DNA of 51,502 bases from an uncultured Dorea sp. (GTDB lineage: Bacteria > Bacillota > Clostridia > Lachnospirales > Lachnospiraceae): NCBI GenBank assembly GCA_910584575.1, contig CAJUBG010000012.1, forward strand, positions 1 to 51,502, written 5' to 3'. Of the stretch, positions 1-7,564 are shown piece after piece. The position numbers were made by a program, and so were the translations under genes. The number at the start of each line of letters is the position of its first letter. The stretch's first letter is position 1. Under the pieces are notes generated by a model. It searched no databases. It had not been told where the DNA came from and saw only the letters and a list, made by a program, of their open reading frames with translations.

Positions 1-14
1 CGAGTAATGATAAT

Positions 15-21
15 AGGAGGT
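15..21 (+). promoter_or_regulatory. Shine-Dalgarno site of rplU
   Basis: A strong AGGAGG motif lies a few bases before the rplU ATG at 27 and supports that start. The window begins only 26 bases before the gene, so the operon promoter and any L21 leader RNA, which is common upstream of rplU in Firmicutes, lie outside the window and cannot be judged. Confidence 0.85.
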
Positions 22-26
22 GCCAT

Positions 27-335
27 ATGTACGCGATTATAGCAACAGGTGGTAAGCAGTACAAAGTAGCCGAAGGCGATATCATTAAAGTAGAGAAGCT
101 TGGTGTGGAAGCCGGAGAGACTTATACATTTGACCAGGTGCTTGCAGTCAGTGACAACGGTTTGAAGATCGGTAATCCGACTGTGACAGGGGCAACCGTA
201 GAGGCTTCCGTTATTGAGAATGGAAAAGCCAGAAAAGTCATTGTCTACAAGTATAAGAGAAAAACAGGATACCACAAAAAGAACGGTCACAGACAGCAGT
301 ATACTGCGGTTAGGATCGAAAAAATTCATGCTTAA
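27..335 (+). CDS. rplU: 50S ribosomal protein L21
   Basis: Ribosomal protein L21 binds 23S rRNA in the large subunit. The 102-residue product has the family start MYAIIATGGKQYKV and the conserved basic C-terminal part around YKYKRKTGYHKKNGHRQ (residues 74-90), and its length is usual for L21. It is first of the genes seen in a + strand operon that continues with prp and rpmA, the classic Firmicutes order L21-Prp-L27. The start is fixed by the AGGAGG site just upstream. Confidence 0.98.
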   Translation: MYAIIATGGKQYKVAEGDIIKVEKLGVEAGETYTFDQVLAVSDNGLKIGNPTVTGATVEASVIENGKARKVIVYKYKRKTGYHKKNGHRQQYTAVRIEKIHA

Positions 336-350
336 TATTGGAGAACATCC

Positions 351-686
351 ATGATTCATGTAACCATTTACCAGAATGAGAATAGCGAGTGTGTCGGATT
401 CCGGACGGAGGGACATGCAGGATACAGTGAGAAGGGCTCTGATGTTGTGTGTGCGGCGGCTTCTGTGCTGGTGATTAATACGATAAATGCAATAGAACGA
501 TATGCGAAGGATCCATGTTCTGTAATTAATAACGACGAGGTGGGCTTGATCGCTTATTATCTTGTGAACGGATATCCTTCTGCGGATGCCGGTCTGTTGT
601 TGAATACCATGATTCTTGGTCTGGTAAATATGGCGGATGATGACAACTATGCAGAATATATTGATTTAACATTCGAGGAGGTGTGA
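351..686 (+). CDS. prp: Ribosomal-processing cysteine protease Prp
   Basis: Prp removes the N-terminal extension of ribosomal protein L27 in Firmicutes and related bacteria. The 111-residue product carries the family's catalytic pair at the expected places: His22 in the GHAGY motif and Cys34 in DVVCAAAS. It sits between rplU and rpmA, its usual place, and its stop codon lies only a few bases before the rpmA start. The rpmA product in this window has the matching extension, so enzyme and substrate are encoded side by side. Confidence 0.95.
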   Translation: MIHVTIYQNENSECVGFRTEGHAGYSEKGSDVVCAAASVLVINTINAIERYAKDPCSVINNDEVGLIAYYLVNGYPSADAGLLLNTMILGLVNMADDDNYAEYIDLTFEEV

Positions 687-691
687 CGATT

Positions 692-973
692 ATGATGCAA
701 TTAAACCTTCAGTTTTTCGCTCACAAGAAAGGTGTTGGTTCTACAAAGAACGGCAGAGATTCCGAGTCTAAGAGATTGGGCGCTAAGAGAGCAGACGGAC
801 AGTTTGTGAAAGCAGGGAACATCCTTTACAGACAGCGTGGAACGAAGATTCATCCAGGCGTTAATGTAGGACGCGGCGGTGATGATACATTATTCGCACT
901 TGTTGACGGCGTTGTAAGATTTGAAAGAAAAGGACGGGATAAGAAGCAGGTTTCTATCTATCCGGTAGCTTAA
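692..973 (+). CDS. rpmA: 50S ribosomal protein L27 with cleavable N-terminal extension
   Basis: L27 lies near the peptidyl-transferase centre of the 50S subunit. The 93-residue product begins MMQLNLQFFAHKKG; the NLQFF stretch just before AHKKG is the recognition sequence cut by Prp in Firmicutes. I chose the ATG at 692 because a GAGGAGG site (675-681) lies 10 bases upstream. A GTG at 683 in the same frame is too close to that site, and an ATG at 695 is a near-equal alternative. A terminator follows the stop codon. Confidence 0.96.
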   Translation: MMQLNLQFFAHKKGVGSTKNGRDSESKRLGAKRADGQFVKAGNILYRQRGTKIHPGVNVGRGGDDTLFALVDGVVRFERKGRDKKQVSIYPVA

Positions 974-991
974 GCAATTGTGATTTTTAGA

Positions 992-1022
992 GAGTGTTGC
1001 GGGAAAAGCAGCACTCTTTTTT
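992..1022 (+). terminator. Intrinsic terminator between rpmA and obgE
   Basis: A 9-bp stem (992-1000 with 1008-1016, one G-T pair) closes a 7-base loop and is followed by six T residues (1017-1022). It lies 18 bases after the rpmA stop. It probably lowers, rather than ends, transcription into obgE, since there is little room for a separate promoter before the obgE start at 1063. Confidence 0.85.
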
Positions 1023-1062
1023 CAACCTCTATGATTCAGCCATATATGAAAGGGGAGCATTT

Positions 1063-2346
1063 ATGTTTGCAGACAGGGCAAAGATCTTAATACGGTCAGG
1101 AAAAGGCGGAGACGGGCACGTTAGTTTCCGCAGGGAGTTGTATGTACCCAACGGCGGGCCGGACGGCGGAGACGGCGGACGCGGCGGAGACGTGATATTC
1201 GAGGTGGACGAGGGACTTAACACGCTGCAGGACTACCGCCACAGAAGAAAATTTGCCGCAAAGGACGGACAGCCTGGCAAAAAGAGACGCTGCCACGGTG
1301 CAGACGCAGAGGACATTGTACTAAAGGTGCCTGAGGGGACGGTTGTGAAGGAGGCGGAGTCCGGCAAGGTGATTGCCGATATGTCCGGAGACAACCGCCG
1401 CCAGATTATCTTAAAAGGCGGACGCGGCGGCCTTGGAAACCAGCATTATGCCACCTCCACCATGCAGGTTCCCAAGTATGCGCAGCCTGGGCAGCCCTCC
1501 CGTGAGCTTTGGGTTACCCTGGAGTTGAAGGTAATCGCAGACGTGGGGCTGGTGGGCTTCCCAAATGTGGGTAAGTCTACCCTCCTTTCCCGTGTCACCA
1601 ACGCACAGCCTAAGATTGCGGACTATCATTTTACTACCCTGAATCCCAATCTTGGGGTTGTGGACCTTCCTGACGGACAGGGCTTCGTCATTGCCGATAT
1701 TCCGGGACTGATTGAAGGGGCGTCGCAAGGGGTAGGTCTGGGCCATGAGTTTTTGCGCCATATTGAGCGCACGAAGCTGATGATTCATGTGGTGGACGCA
1801 GCGGGGACAGAAGGTAGGGATCCTGTGGAGGACATCTATAAGATTAACGCGGAGTTGGAAGCCTATAATCCGGAAATTGCCAAAAGGCCCCAGGTCATTG
1901 CAGCCAATAAGATTGACGCCATTTATTCTGAGGGGGACGAGCCTGTAACGCGTTTAAAGAAGGAGTTTGAGCCGAAGGGCGTAAAGGTCTATCCAATCTC
2001 AGGCGTGACGGGAGAGGGGATAGATAAGCTTCTCTATGCCGTATCAAACGAACTTCAGGGAATGGATTCTTCACCTGTGGTGTTTAAGCAGGAGTATTTT
2101 CCGGAGGATGAGCTAATCTATGAAAATCTTCCGTATACGGTTGAAGTCGAGGAGGGCGTCTACGTTGTGGAGGGCCCGAAGATTGAGAAGATGCTTGGCT
2201 ATACGAATCTTGATTCGGAGAAGGGGTTTGCCTTTTTCCAAAAGTTCTTAAAGGATACGGGAATTCTTGACGAGCTTGAGAAAGCCGGCATTCAGGAGGG
2301 AGATACTGTACGTATGTACGGACTGCAGTTTGATTATTATAAGTAG
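1063..2346 (+). CDS. obgE: GTPase Obg (CgtA)
   Basis: Obg is a GTPase needed for 50S subunit assembly and linked to growth control. The 427-residue product shows the glycine-rich Obg fold at the N-terminus (FADRAKILIRSGKGGDGHVSF), a G domain with the P-loop GFPNVGKST near residue 165, the DIPGLIEGA switch region, and a C-terminal OCT domain ending GLQFDYYK. An in-frame ATG upstream at 994 would lie inside the rpmA terminator; the ATG at 1063 has an AGGGGAG site and the family N-terminus, so I use it. Confidence 0.97.
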   Translation: MFADRAKILIRSGKGGDGHVSFRRELYVPNGGPDGGDGGRGGDVIFEVDEGLNTLQDYRHRRKFAAKDGQPGKKRRCHGADAEDIVLKVPEGTVVKEAESGKVIADMSGDNRRQIILKGGRGGLGNQHYATSTMQVPKYAQPGQPSRELWVTLELKVIADVGLVGFPNVGKSTLLSRVTNAQPKIADYHFTTLNPNLGVVDLPDGQGFVIADIPGLIEGASQGVGLGHEFLRHIERTKLMIHVVDAAGTEGRDPVEDIYKINAELEAYNPEIAKRPQVIAANKIDAIYSEGDEPVTRLKKEFEPKGVKVYPISGVTGEGIDKLLYAVSNELQGMDSSPVVFKQEYFPEDELIYENLPYTVEVEEGVYVVEGPKIEKMLGYTNLDSEKGFAFFQKFLKDTGILDELEKAGIQEGDTVRMYGLQFDYYK

Positions 2347-2406
2347 ACTTGCTTATTTTCTTTGCAATTTGCAGGCAAATGGATTACAATGAAAGGGAGA
2401 TATGAA

Positions 2407-2697
2407 ATGACGACAAAGCAGAGAGCCTATTTAAAGGGTCTTGCAATGACAATGGATTCAATTTTGCAGATCGGAAAGAACAGCATGACGCCGGAGTTTA
2501 CCAAAGCGATTGACGAGGCGCTTGCAGCGCGGGAGTTGATTAAGATCAGCGTTCTTAAGAATTGCGGGGATGATCCGCGCTCACTGGCAGAGATTATCGC
2601 TGAGCGTACACACGCGGAGGTGGTTCAGGTTATCGGCAAAAAGATTGTCCTGTATCGGGAGGGAAAGGACAAGAATAAAAAGATAGTACTTCCTTAG
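2407..2697 (+). CDS. yhbY: CRM-domain ribosome assembly RNA-binding protein YhbY
   Basis: YhbY is a small CRM-domain protein that binds pre-50S particles. The 96-residue product begins MTTKQRAYLKGLA and carries the IGKNSMTPEF stretch that corresponds to the family's IGKxG loop, plus RELIKISVLKNC. An upstream in-frame start at 2362 would add 15 residues with no family match. The ATG at 2407 follows an AAGGGAGA site at a good distance, so it is preferred. It lies between obgE and nadD, as in many Firmicutes. Confidence 0.93.
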   Translation: MTTKQRAYLKGLAMTMDSILQIGKNSMTPEFTKAIDEALAARELIKISVLKNCGDDPRSLAEIIAERTHAEVVQVIGKKIVLYREGKDKNKKIVLP

Positions 2698-2723
2698 AAT
2701 TTCGGAATGGAGTTGGATAGACT

Positions 2724-3344
2724 ATGAAGATCGGAATTATGGGCGGCACCTTTGATCCTATACACAATGGGCATCTGATGCTTGGACGGGCTGCCCTGGA
2801 AGCCTTCGGGCTTGACAGGGTATGGTACATGCCTAATGGGAATCCGCCTCATAAAGACAGTTCCTCGATTGAAACAGACGTGCATGACAGGGTTGAAATG
2901 GTAAGGCTTGCCATATCCTCGTGCAGAGAGTTTCGGCTTGAGCCTTATGAGGCGAAGCGAAGGGAAGTGTCCTATTCTTATAGTACCATGGAATATTTTA
3001 GGGGAATCTATCCTGAGGATGATTTTTATTTCATTATCGGGGCTGATTCGCTGTTTATGATTGACAAGTGGGTGCATCCGGAACGGATTTTCCCGACATG
3101 CACCGTACTGGCTGCCTACCGGGACGAGATTAACACCAGACAAGCCATGGAGGAAAAGATTCGTGAGCTTACCGAGACTTATGGCGCTCGGATTCGGCTT
3201 CTGGTGACGCCTCTGGTGCGTATTTCCTCCCATGAGCTGCGAAATGAAGTCAGGGAGGGCAGGAGTATCGCAGGCTATGTTCCGGAGGCTGTCAACACTT
3301 ATATTTTGGAGAAGCATCTGTATGTAGGAGAGAACAGCATATGA
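2724..3344 (+). CDS. nadD: Nicotinate-nucleotide adenylyltransferase
   Basis: NadD joins nicotinate mononucleotide and ATP to form deamido-NAD in NAD synthesis. The 206-residue product has the nucleotidyltransferase signature GGTFDPIHNGH (residues 7-17), the MPNGNPPHK loop, and a C-terminal ISSHELR motif, a variant of the usual ISSTxIR. Its stop overlaps the yqeK start by 4 bases, so translation is probably coupled. The nadD-yqeK-rsfS order is standard for Firmicutes. Confidence 0.97.
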   Translation: MKIGIMGGTFDPIHNGHLMLGRAALEAFGLDRVWYMPNGNPPHKDSSSIETDVHDRVEMVRLAISSCREFRLEPYEAKRREVSYSYSTMEYFRGIYPEDDFYFIIGADSLFMIDKWVHPERIFPTCTVLAAYRDEINTRQAMEEKIRELTETYGARIRLLVTPLVRISSHELRNEVREGRSIAGYVPEAVNTYILEKHLYVGENSI

Positions 3345-3928
3345 ATCATAAGATTACCAAGATTCGACGGAAATTAATGACTGAGCTGGATAAGGAGAGG
3401 TATGAGCATACCCTTGGAGTTATGTACACAGCGGCTGCTCTTGCCATGAGCCATGACGAGGATATTGAGAAGGCATTGCTTGCAGGTCTTCTCCACGATT
3501 GTGCCAAATGCCTTCCCAATGATACGAAGATTAAGCTGTGCAAAAAATACCGTTTGAGTGTATCGGAGGTTGAGAAGAATAATCCTAGCCTCCTCCATGC
3601 TAAGCTTGGCGCTTTTCTTGCCGCCAAAAAGTATCATGTGAAGGATAAGGAGATTATAAACGCCATTGCCAGCCATACCACGGGATGCCCTCATATGTCC
3701 CTTTTAGACAAGATTATCTATATTGCCGACTATATCGAGCCTGGGAGGAGAGAGCTTCCCAATATGGCCGAGGTGCGAAAGATGGCGTTTCGCGATATTG
3801 ATGCCTGTCTGTACCGGATTCTTGAGGACTCCTTAGAGTATTTGAACAGTAAGAATACTCCGGTTGACCCAATGACGGAAAAAACATATCTTTATTATAA
3901 AGGCAAAAGAGAAGGAGAGGAGGTGTAG
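3341..3928 (+). CDS. yqeK: HD-domain diadenosine tetraphosphate hydrolase YqeK
   Basis: YqeK proteins are symmetrical Ap4A hydrolases that give two ADP. The 195-residue product has the metal-binding HD motif in LLAGLLHDCAK (about residues 46-56), a first His in YEHTLGV, and the later HTTGCPHMSLLDKIIYIADYIEPGR stretch typical of the family. It overlaps nadD by 4 bases and is separated from rsfS by a single base, so the three genes are likely translated together. Confidence 0.94.
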   Translation: MNHKITKIRRKLMTELDKERYEHTLGVMYTAAALAMSHDEDIEKALLAGLLHDCAKCLPNDTKIKLCKKYRLSVSEVEKNNPSLLHAKLGAFLAAKKYHVKDKEIINAIASHTTGCPHMSLLDKIIYIADYIEPGRRELPNMAEVRKMAFRDIDACLYRILEDSLEYLNSKNTPVDPMTEKTYLYYKGKREGEEV

Positions 3929-3929
3929 T

Positions 3930-4283
3930 ATGGAGAAGGTTAAAGAGATGGCACGTATTGTTTATCGTGCTCTGGAGGACAAGAAGGGAGAGGATATCTG
4001 TATTATTGATATTTCCTCCGTCTCTCCACTGGCAGATTATTTCATTATCACCAGCGGTTCCAGCGACAGCCAGGTAAAAGCGTTGGTTGACAATGTGGAG
4101 GAAAAGATGCATGAGGCGGGACATTCGCAGATTCAGCGTGAAGGGCTTCAGTCAGGGAACTGGGTGCTTCTGGATTACGGCGATGTGGTTGTCCATGTGT
4201 TTGATAAGGAGAATCGGGAATTCTATCATCTGGAGAGAATCTGGAGTGACGGAAAGCGGATTGAGAGCATTGACGAGTTGTAG
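3930..4283 (+). CDS. rsfS: Ribosomal silencing factor RsfS
   Basis: RsfS binds L14 on the 50S subunit and blocks joining to 30S when nutrients are short. The 117-residue product shows family motifs: ISSVSPLADYFIITSG, DSQVKALVDNVEEK, GNWVLLDYGDVVVHVF and REFYHLERIW. It is last in the rplU operon, and a strong terminator follows 9 bases after its stop. Confidence 0.96.
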   Translation: MEKVKEMARIVYRALEDKKGEDICIIDISSVSPLADYFIITSGSSDSQVKALVDNVEEKMHEAGHSQIQREGLQSGNWVLLDYGDVVVHVFDKENREFYHLERIWSDGKRIESIDEL

Positions 4284-4291
4284 GGGAATTT

Positions 4292-4326
4292 GACGGGGCT
4301 GTTTAGTACAATAGCCCCGTCTTTTT
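4292..4326 (+). terminator. Intrinsic terminator ending the rplU-rsfS operon
   Basis: A perfect 9-bp GC-rich stem (4292-4300 with 4313-4321) with a 12-base loop is followed by five T residues. It stands between the convergent rsfS and Nudix genes. The reverse strand lacks a good T-run, so it mainly serves the + strand. Confidence 0.9.
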
Positions 4327-4339
4327 AAGTTACTATAAC

Positions 4340-4783
4340 TTAACCGCAACACTCCCTATAAAGCACCTCCTGAATCAGCTTCGGCTGAATCTCAGGATAC
4401 GTCCACAGGTCGGACTGGACTGGAAGATTGTCCATCAAAAGCACCTCCGCCATCTCGCTGTTAAGCTTTTTCCGGAAACTCTTAATATCCGCAAAATATA
4501 ACATTCCAAACGTTTCCTCGCCGGATTGGTTCACCCGATTCCGTCCGGTTACAGAGTAAGCGCATACAGGCTCAATATGGTAATCTATGGCTCCGGTTTC
4601 CTCCGTCAGCTCACGCTTAGCGGTATCCAAGATCTTCTCACGTCTTTCACGATGACCGCCAGGGCACTCCAGAGTATCCCTGTCCTTATGCCGACAGAAT
4701 ACCCATTTCCCGCCTGATGTGGCGACAATCACGGCGAACTTAAGCAGCCGATCCTCAATATGCTTATAAAATCTGACTTTCAT
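4340..4783 (-). CDS. Nudix hydrolase
   Basis: The 147-residue product has a complete Nudix box (residues 43-65, G-x5-E-x7-REL-x-EE-x-GA), so it should hydrolyse a nucleoside diphosphate linked to another group. The substrate cannot be read from the sequence. It resembles the 8-oxo-dGTP diphosphatase-like branch in size, but I see no decisive residue. It lies 34 bases downstream of lexA on the same strand and may be co-transcribed with it, which would fit a nucleotide-cleansing role in DNA damage. That link is inference. Confidence 0.9.
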   Translation of the reverse strand: MKVRFYKHIEDRLLKFAVIVATSGGKWVFCRHKDRDTLECPGGHRERREKILDTAKRELTEETGAIDYHIEPVCAYSVTGRNRVNQSGEETFGMLYFADIKSFRKKLNSEMAEVLLMDNLPVQSDLWTYPEIQPKLIQEVLYRECCG

Positions 4784-4817
4784 AAAACTTCCTCCAATGA
4801 TTATGTACTCTTTATCG

Positions 4818-5435
4818 TTAGTTAAAAAAGCGGAAAACGCCGATTACTTTACCTAGAATCTGTACATCCACCACAATGATTGGGTCCATGTTGTCATTCT
4901 CCGGCTGGAGGCGGATATGGCCGTCCTCCTTATAAAATGTCTTTACAGTTGCGCCGTCCTCAATCAACGCAACCACCATATCGCCGTTCTGCGCAGTAGA
5001 AATCTGCTCGACAAGTACCAGATCACCGCTTAAAATCCCTGCATTGATCATACTTTCTCCCTTTACCCTGAGCATAAAAGTAGGGGTATTAGGCATATAC
5101 TCCATGGGAATAGGAAAGTAGTTCTCAATATTCTGCTCGGCCAGTATGGGCTCACCTGCGGCGACTCGCCCGATCATCGGAACATTCACCATCTCGCGGC
5201 GCATAAAATTAAACGAATCATCCAGAATCTCAATGGCCCTTGGCTTGGTGGGATCACGCCGGATATAGCCGTTCTTCTCAAGGGTTTCCAAATGCGAATG
5301 GACCGAGGAGGTGGACTTTAAATGAACCGCCTCACAGATATCCCTGACTGCCGGAGGAAACCCCCGTTCCAATATCTGTGATTTGATATATTCTAATATT
5401 TCCTTCTGCTTTGGGCTTATCTTACCTTGTCCCAT
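4818..5435 (-). CDS. lexA: SOS response repressor LexA
   Basis: LexA represses DNA-damage genes and inactivates itself when RecA filaments form. The 205-residue product has an N-terminal winged helix-turn-helix (about residues 1-65), the self-cleavage site Ala93-Gly94 in RVAAGEP, the catalytic Ser128 in KGESM, and the catalytic Lys165 in GATVKTF. It diverges from the recombinase gene at 5701, and its upstream region holds two operator-like sequences, which fits autoregulation. Confidence 0.97.
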   Translation of the reverse strand: MGQGKISPKQKEILEYIKSQILERGFPPAVRDICEAVHLKSTSSVHSHLETLEKNGYIRRDPTKPRAIEILDDSFNFMRREMVNVPMIGRVAAGEPILAEQNIENYFPIPMEYMPNTPTFMLRVKGESMINAGILSGDLVLVEQISTAQNGDMVVALIEDGATVKTFYKEDGHIRLQPENDNMDPIIVVDVQILGKVIGVFRFFN

Positions 5436-5473
5436 ACGAAACCTCCTTATTCAAAATATTTACACAATTCATA

Positions 5474-5530
5474 ATTATATTTTACCACAACATATGTGAA
5501 ATAGCAAACAGATGTTTAGAAAATATGTTC
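5474..5530 (-). promoter_or_regulatory. Possible lexA promoter with LexA operator-like sites
   Basis: Reading the - strand, TATAAT (5474-5479) may be the lexA -10 element, with a TTCACA-like sequence (5495-5500) as a poorly spaced -35. Two sequences resemble the Gram-positive LexA box GAAC-N4-GTTC: 5519-5530 matches 7 of 8 fixed positions, and 5488-5499 matches the centre only. This is a candidate; no binding data exist here. Confidence 0.45.
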
Positions 5531-5590
5531 GTAAGAGTAAAACAGTGGTATATAGATCTATACGACAAATACCGATTTTTCCAAAAGATG

Positions 5591-5619
5591 TAGACAAAAA
5601 GCAACATTTATGATATAAT
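5591..5619 (+). promoter_or_regulatory. Sigma-A-type promoter of the recombinase gene
   Basis: TAGACA (5591-5596) and TATAAT (5614-5619) are separated by exactly 17 bases, a near-consensus vegetative promoter. It lies about 80 bases before the ATG at 5701. The LexA-like site at 5519-5530 lies about 60 bases upstream of this -35, too far for simple repression. Confidence 0.75.
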
Positions 5620-5700
5620 TATCCATATTATCACATATATCGAGGGTTTGGGAGTTCTTTCAATATATAGTGTAAATAATTAATAAGGAGGTATTTTTAC

Positions 5701-6759
5701 ATGGCAGACACAAGGAATTATCATGAGCAGACACGCATTGACCAGACGATTCGTCTCAGAGAAGTCTTAAAGTCCCTGCCGCCGTTTGCAAAAGATTATT
5801 TTCGGGCAATCGAACCAAAATCCTCGGCAAAAACAAGGATTAACTATGCATACGACGTCCGCATTTTTTTTCATTTTCTGATGGAGAACAATCCTGTATA
5901 CAAGGATTATTCCATTGATCAGTTTCGGGTGGACGATTTAGAAAAGCTAGAGCCCGTGGATATTGAGGAATACATGGAATATCTGAAGGTCTATGAACGT
6001 GAAAACGAGCTGATCACCAACAGCGAAAAGGGACTGGCCCGTAAGATGTCCGCCCTGCGCAGCTTCTATAATTATTACTATAAGCATCAGATTATATCGA
6101 AGAATCCAACGCTGCTTGTGGACATGCCAAAACTGCACGATAAGGCTATTATAAGGCTGGATACGGACGAGGTGGCGCTGCTCTTAGACTTTGTAGAGAA
6201 CTGCGGCAGCCAGTTATCCGGCCAGGCTCTTACCTATTATAATAAGACCAAGGACCGTGACCTTGCAATCCTGACCCTGCTATTGGGAACCGGCATCCGT
6301 GTTTCGGAATGTGTGGGACTGGACTTAAACGACGTAGATTTTAAGAATAACGGGATTACCGTGACCCGCAAGGGCGGAAACCAGATGACCGTCTATTTTG
6401 GCGAGGAGGTGGAGGCAGCCCTTTTGGCCTATATCGAAGGAAGCCGCAAGTCGATTACTCCCCTCCCCGGCCATGAAAATGCTTTGTTTCTGTCCACACA
6501 AAAACGCCGCATGGGTATTCAGGCAATCGAGAATATGGTGAAGAAATATGCCCGCCAGGTGACGCCCAATAAGAAGATTACCCCACACAAGCTGCGCAGC
6601 ACCTACGGTACGACTTTATATAAGGAAACCGGCGATATCTACCTTGTAGCGGATGTTTTGGGACATAAGGACGTGAACACCACAAAGAAGCACTATGCGG
6701 CCATTGACGAGGACCGGCGCAGACGTGCGGCATCTGCTGTGAAGCTTCGAGAATACTAG
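5701..6759 (+). CDS. XerS-like tyrosine recombinase
   Basis: The 352-residue product is a complete tyrosine recombinase. It has an N-terminal SAM-like core-binding domain (about residues 25-145) and a catalytic domain with Arg200 (GTGIRVSE), Lys224, His296-x-x-Arg299, His322 (GHKDV) and the nucleophile Tyr332. Length and internal stretches such as NKTKDRDLAILTLLLGTGIR and VTRKGG look closer to streptococcal XerS, the single-protein chromosome dimer resolvase, than to the roughly 300-residue XerC or XerD. The role in dimer resolution is inference; an integrase role is less likely because no mobile element surrounds it. Confidence 0.85.
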   Translation: MADTRNYHEQTRIDQTIRLREVLKSLPPFAKDYFRAIEPKSSAKTRINYAYDVRIFFHFLMENNPVYKDYSIDQFRVDDLEKLEPVDIEEYMEYLKVYERENELITNSEKGLARKMSALRSFYNYYYKHQIISKNPTLLVDMPKLHDKAIIRLDTDEVALLLDFVENCGSQLSGQALTYYNKTKDRDLAILTLLLGTGIRVSECVGLDLNDVDFKNNGITVTRKGGNQMTVYFGEEVEAALLAYIEGSRKSITPLPGHENALFLSTQKRRMGIQAIENMVKKYARQVTPNKKITPHKLRSTYGTTLYKETGDIYLVADVLGHKDVNTTKKHYAAIDEDRRRRAASAVKLREY

Positions 6760-6773
6760 AAAGGACACTTTTT

Positions 6774-7508
6774 ATGAAATTACAGCAGCTTTTAAGTTAT
6801 ACGCGAAAAGCCGTTGATGAGTATACCATGATTGAAGAAGGCGACCATATTGCGGTGGGCGTCTCCGGCGGAAAGGACAGCTTAACCCTTCTCTATGCCA
6901 TGCACGGGCTGAAAAGATTCTATCCGAAGCCTTTTGAGTTGTCAGCAGTTACGGTAGATTTGGGATATTCTGAATGTGATTTTTCGCCTGTGGCCAGGCT
7001 TTGCCAAGAGCTTGGCGTGCCATACCAGATTGTCAAGACGGATATTGCGCATATTCTATTTGATGAGCGTAAGGAGACCAATCCCTGCTCTCTGTGCGCC
7101 AAGATGCGCAAAGGCGCCTTGAATCAGGCTGTAAAAGAGATGGGCTGTAACAAAGTGGCCTATGCTCATCATAAGGATGATATTATTGAGACTATGCTGC
7201 TCTCCATGCTCTTTGAGGGACGGTTCTACTCCTTCTCACCACGCAGCTATCTGGATCGGATGGAGTTGACCGTCATCCGTCCCATGATGTTCGTAACAGA
7301 GGCAGATGTGATTGGTTTCCGGAATAAGTACCAGCTTCCGGTTGTGACAAGCAGGTGTCCCATCGACGGATACACGAAACGCCAATATGCCAAGGAGTTG
7401 GCCGCGCAGTTGAATCATGAGCATCCCGGTGCAAAACAGAGGATGTTTACCGCCATACTGAACGGCAATATTAAAGGATGGCCGGAACGAATTGTGCAGA
7501 ATAAATAA
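6774..7508 (+). CDS. TtcA-family tRNA 2-thiocytidine synthetase-like protein
   Basis: PP-loop ATPases of the TtcA group activate C32 of tRNA for sulfur insertion. The 244-residue product has the PP-loop SGGKDS (residues 31-36), a CSLC pair (Cys105, Cys108) and the AHHKDD motif (131-136). The second CxxC of E. coli TtcA is reduced to a single Cys195 in RCPIDG, the Firmicutes-type pattern as I recall it. It follows the recombinase gene by 14 bases on the same strand and is probably co-transcribed. TilS is less likely, because of the cysteine pattern and the absence of a C-terminal domain. Confidence 0.82.
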   Translation: MKLQQLLSYTRKAVDEYTMIEEGDHIAVGVSGGKDSLTLLYAMHGLKRFYPKPFELSAVTVDLGYSECDFSPVARLCQELGVPYQIVKTDIAHILFDERKETNPCSLCAKMRKGALNQAVKEMGCNKVAYAHHKDDIIETMLLSMLFEGRFYSFSPRSYLDRMELTVIRPMMFVTEADVIGFRNKYQLPVVTSRCPIDGYTKRQYAKELAAQLNHEHPGAKQRMFTAILNGNIKGWPERIVQNK

Positions 7509-7517
7509 CACTATCTT

Positions 7518-7554
7518 AAAGGGGCGTCATCTGACGCCCCTTTCAAATTGTTTT
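7518..7554. terminator. Terminator hairpin between convergent genes
   Basis: A long GC-rich stem (about 7518-7527 with 7534-7543, centred on a short loop) lies 10 bases after the TtcA-like stop and is flanked by A residues on the left and T residues on the right. It can act on both strands, ending the TtcA-like transcript and the convergent cytidylate-kinase-like transcript. The + strand T-run is broken by CAAATTG. Confidence 0.75.
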
Positions 7555-7564
7555 ATCATCTCTA

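Noticed and set aside
2694..3317. 207-residue frame on - across nadD
   Set aside because: nadD carries all family motifs; the reverse frame has no recognisable feature.
5411..5593. Small + strand frame overlapping the lexA start, a possible YneA-like SOS division inhibitor
   Set aside because: No LysM or membrane segment is visible, it overlaps lexA coding sequence, and it has no ribosome-binding site.
5575..5605. Possible dif-SL-like site upstream of the XerS-like gene (ATTTTTCC start)
   Set aside because: Only the left 8 bases resemble streptococcal dif-SL as I recall it; the right arm does not match, and the sequence overlaps the promoter. A genome search near the terminus would be needed.
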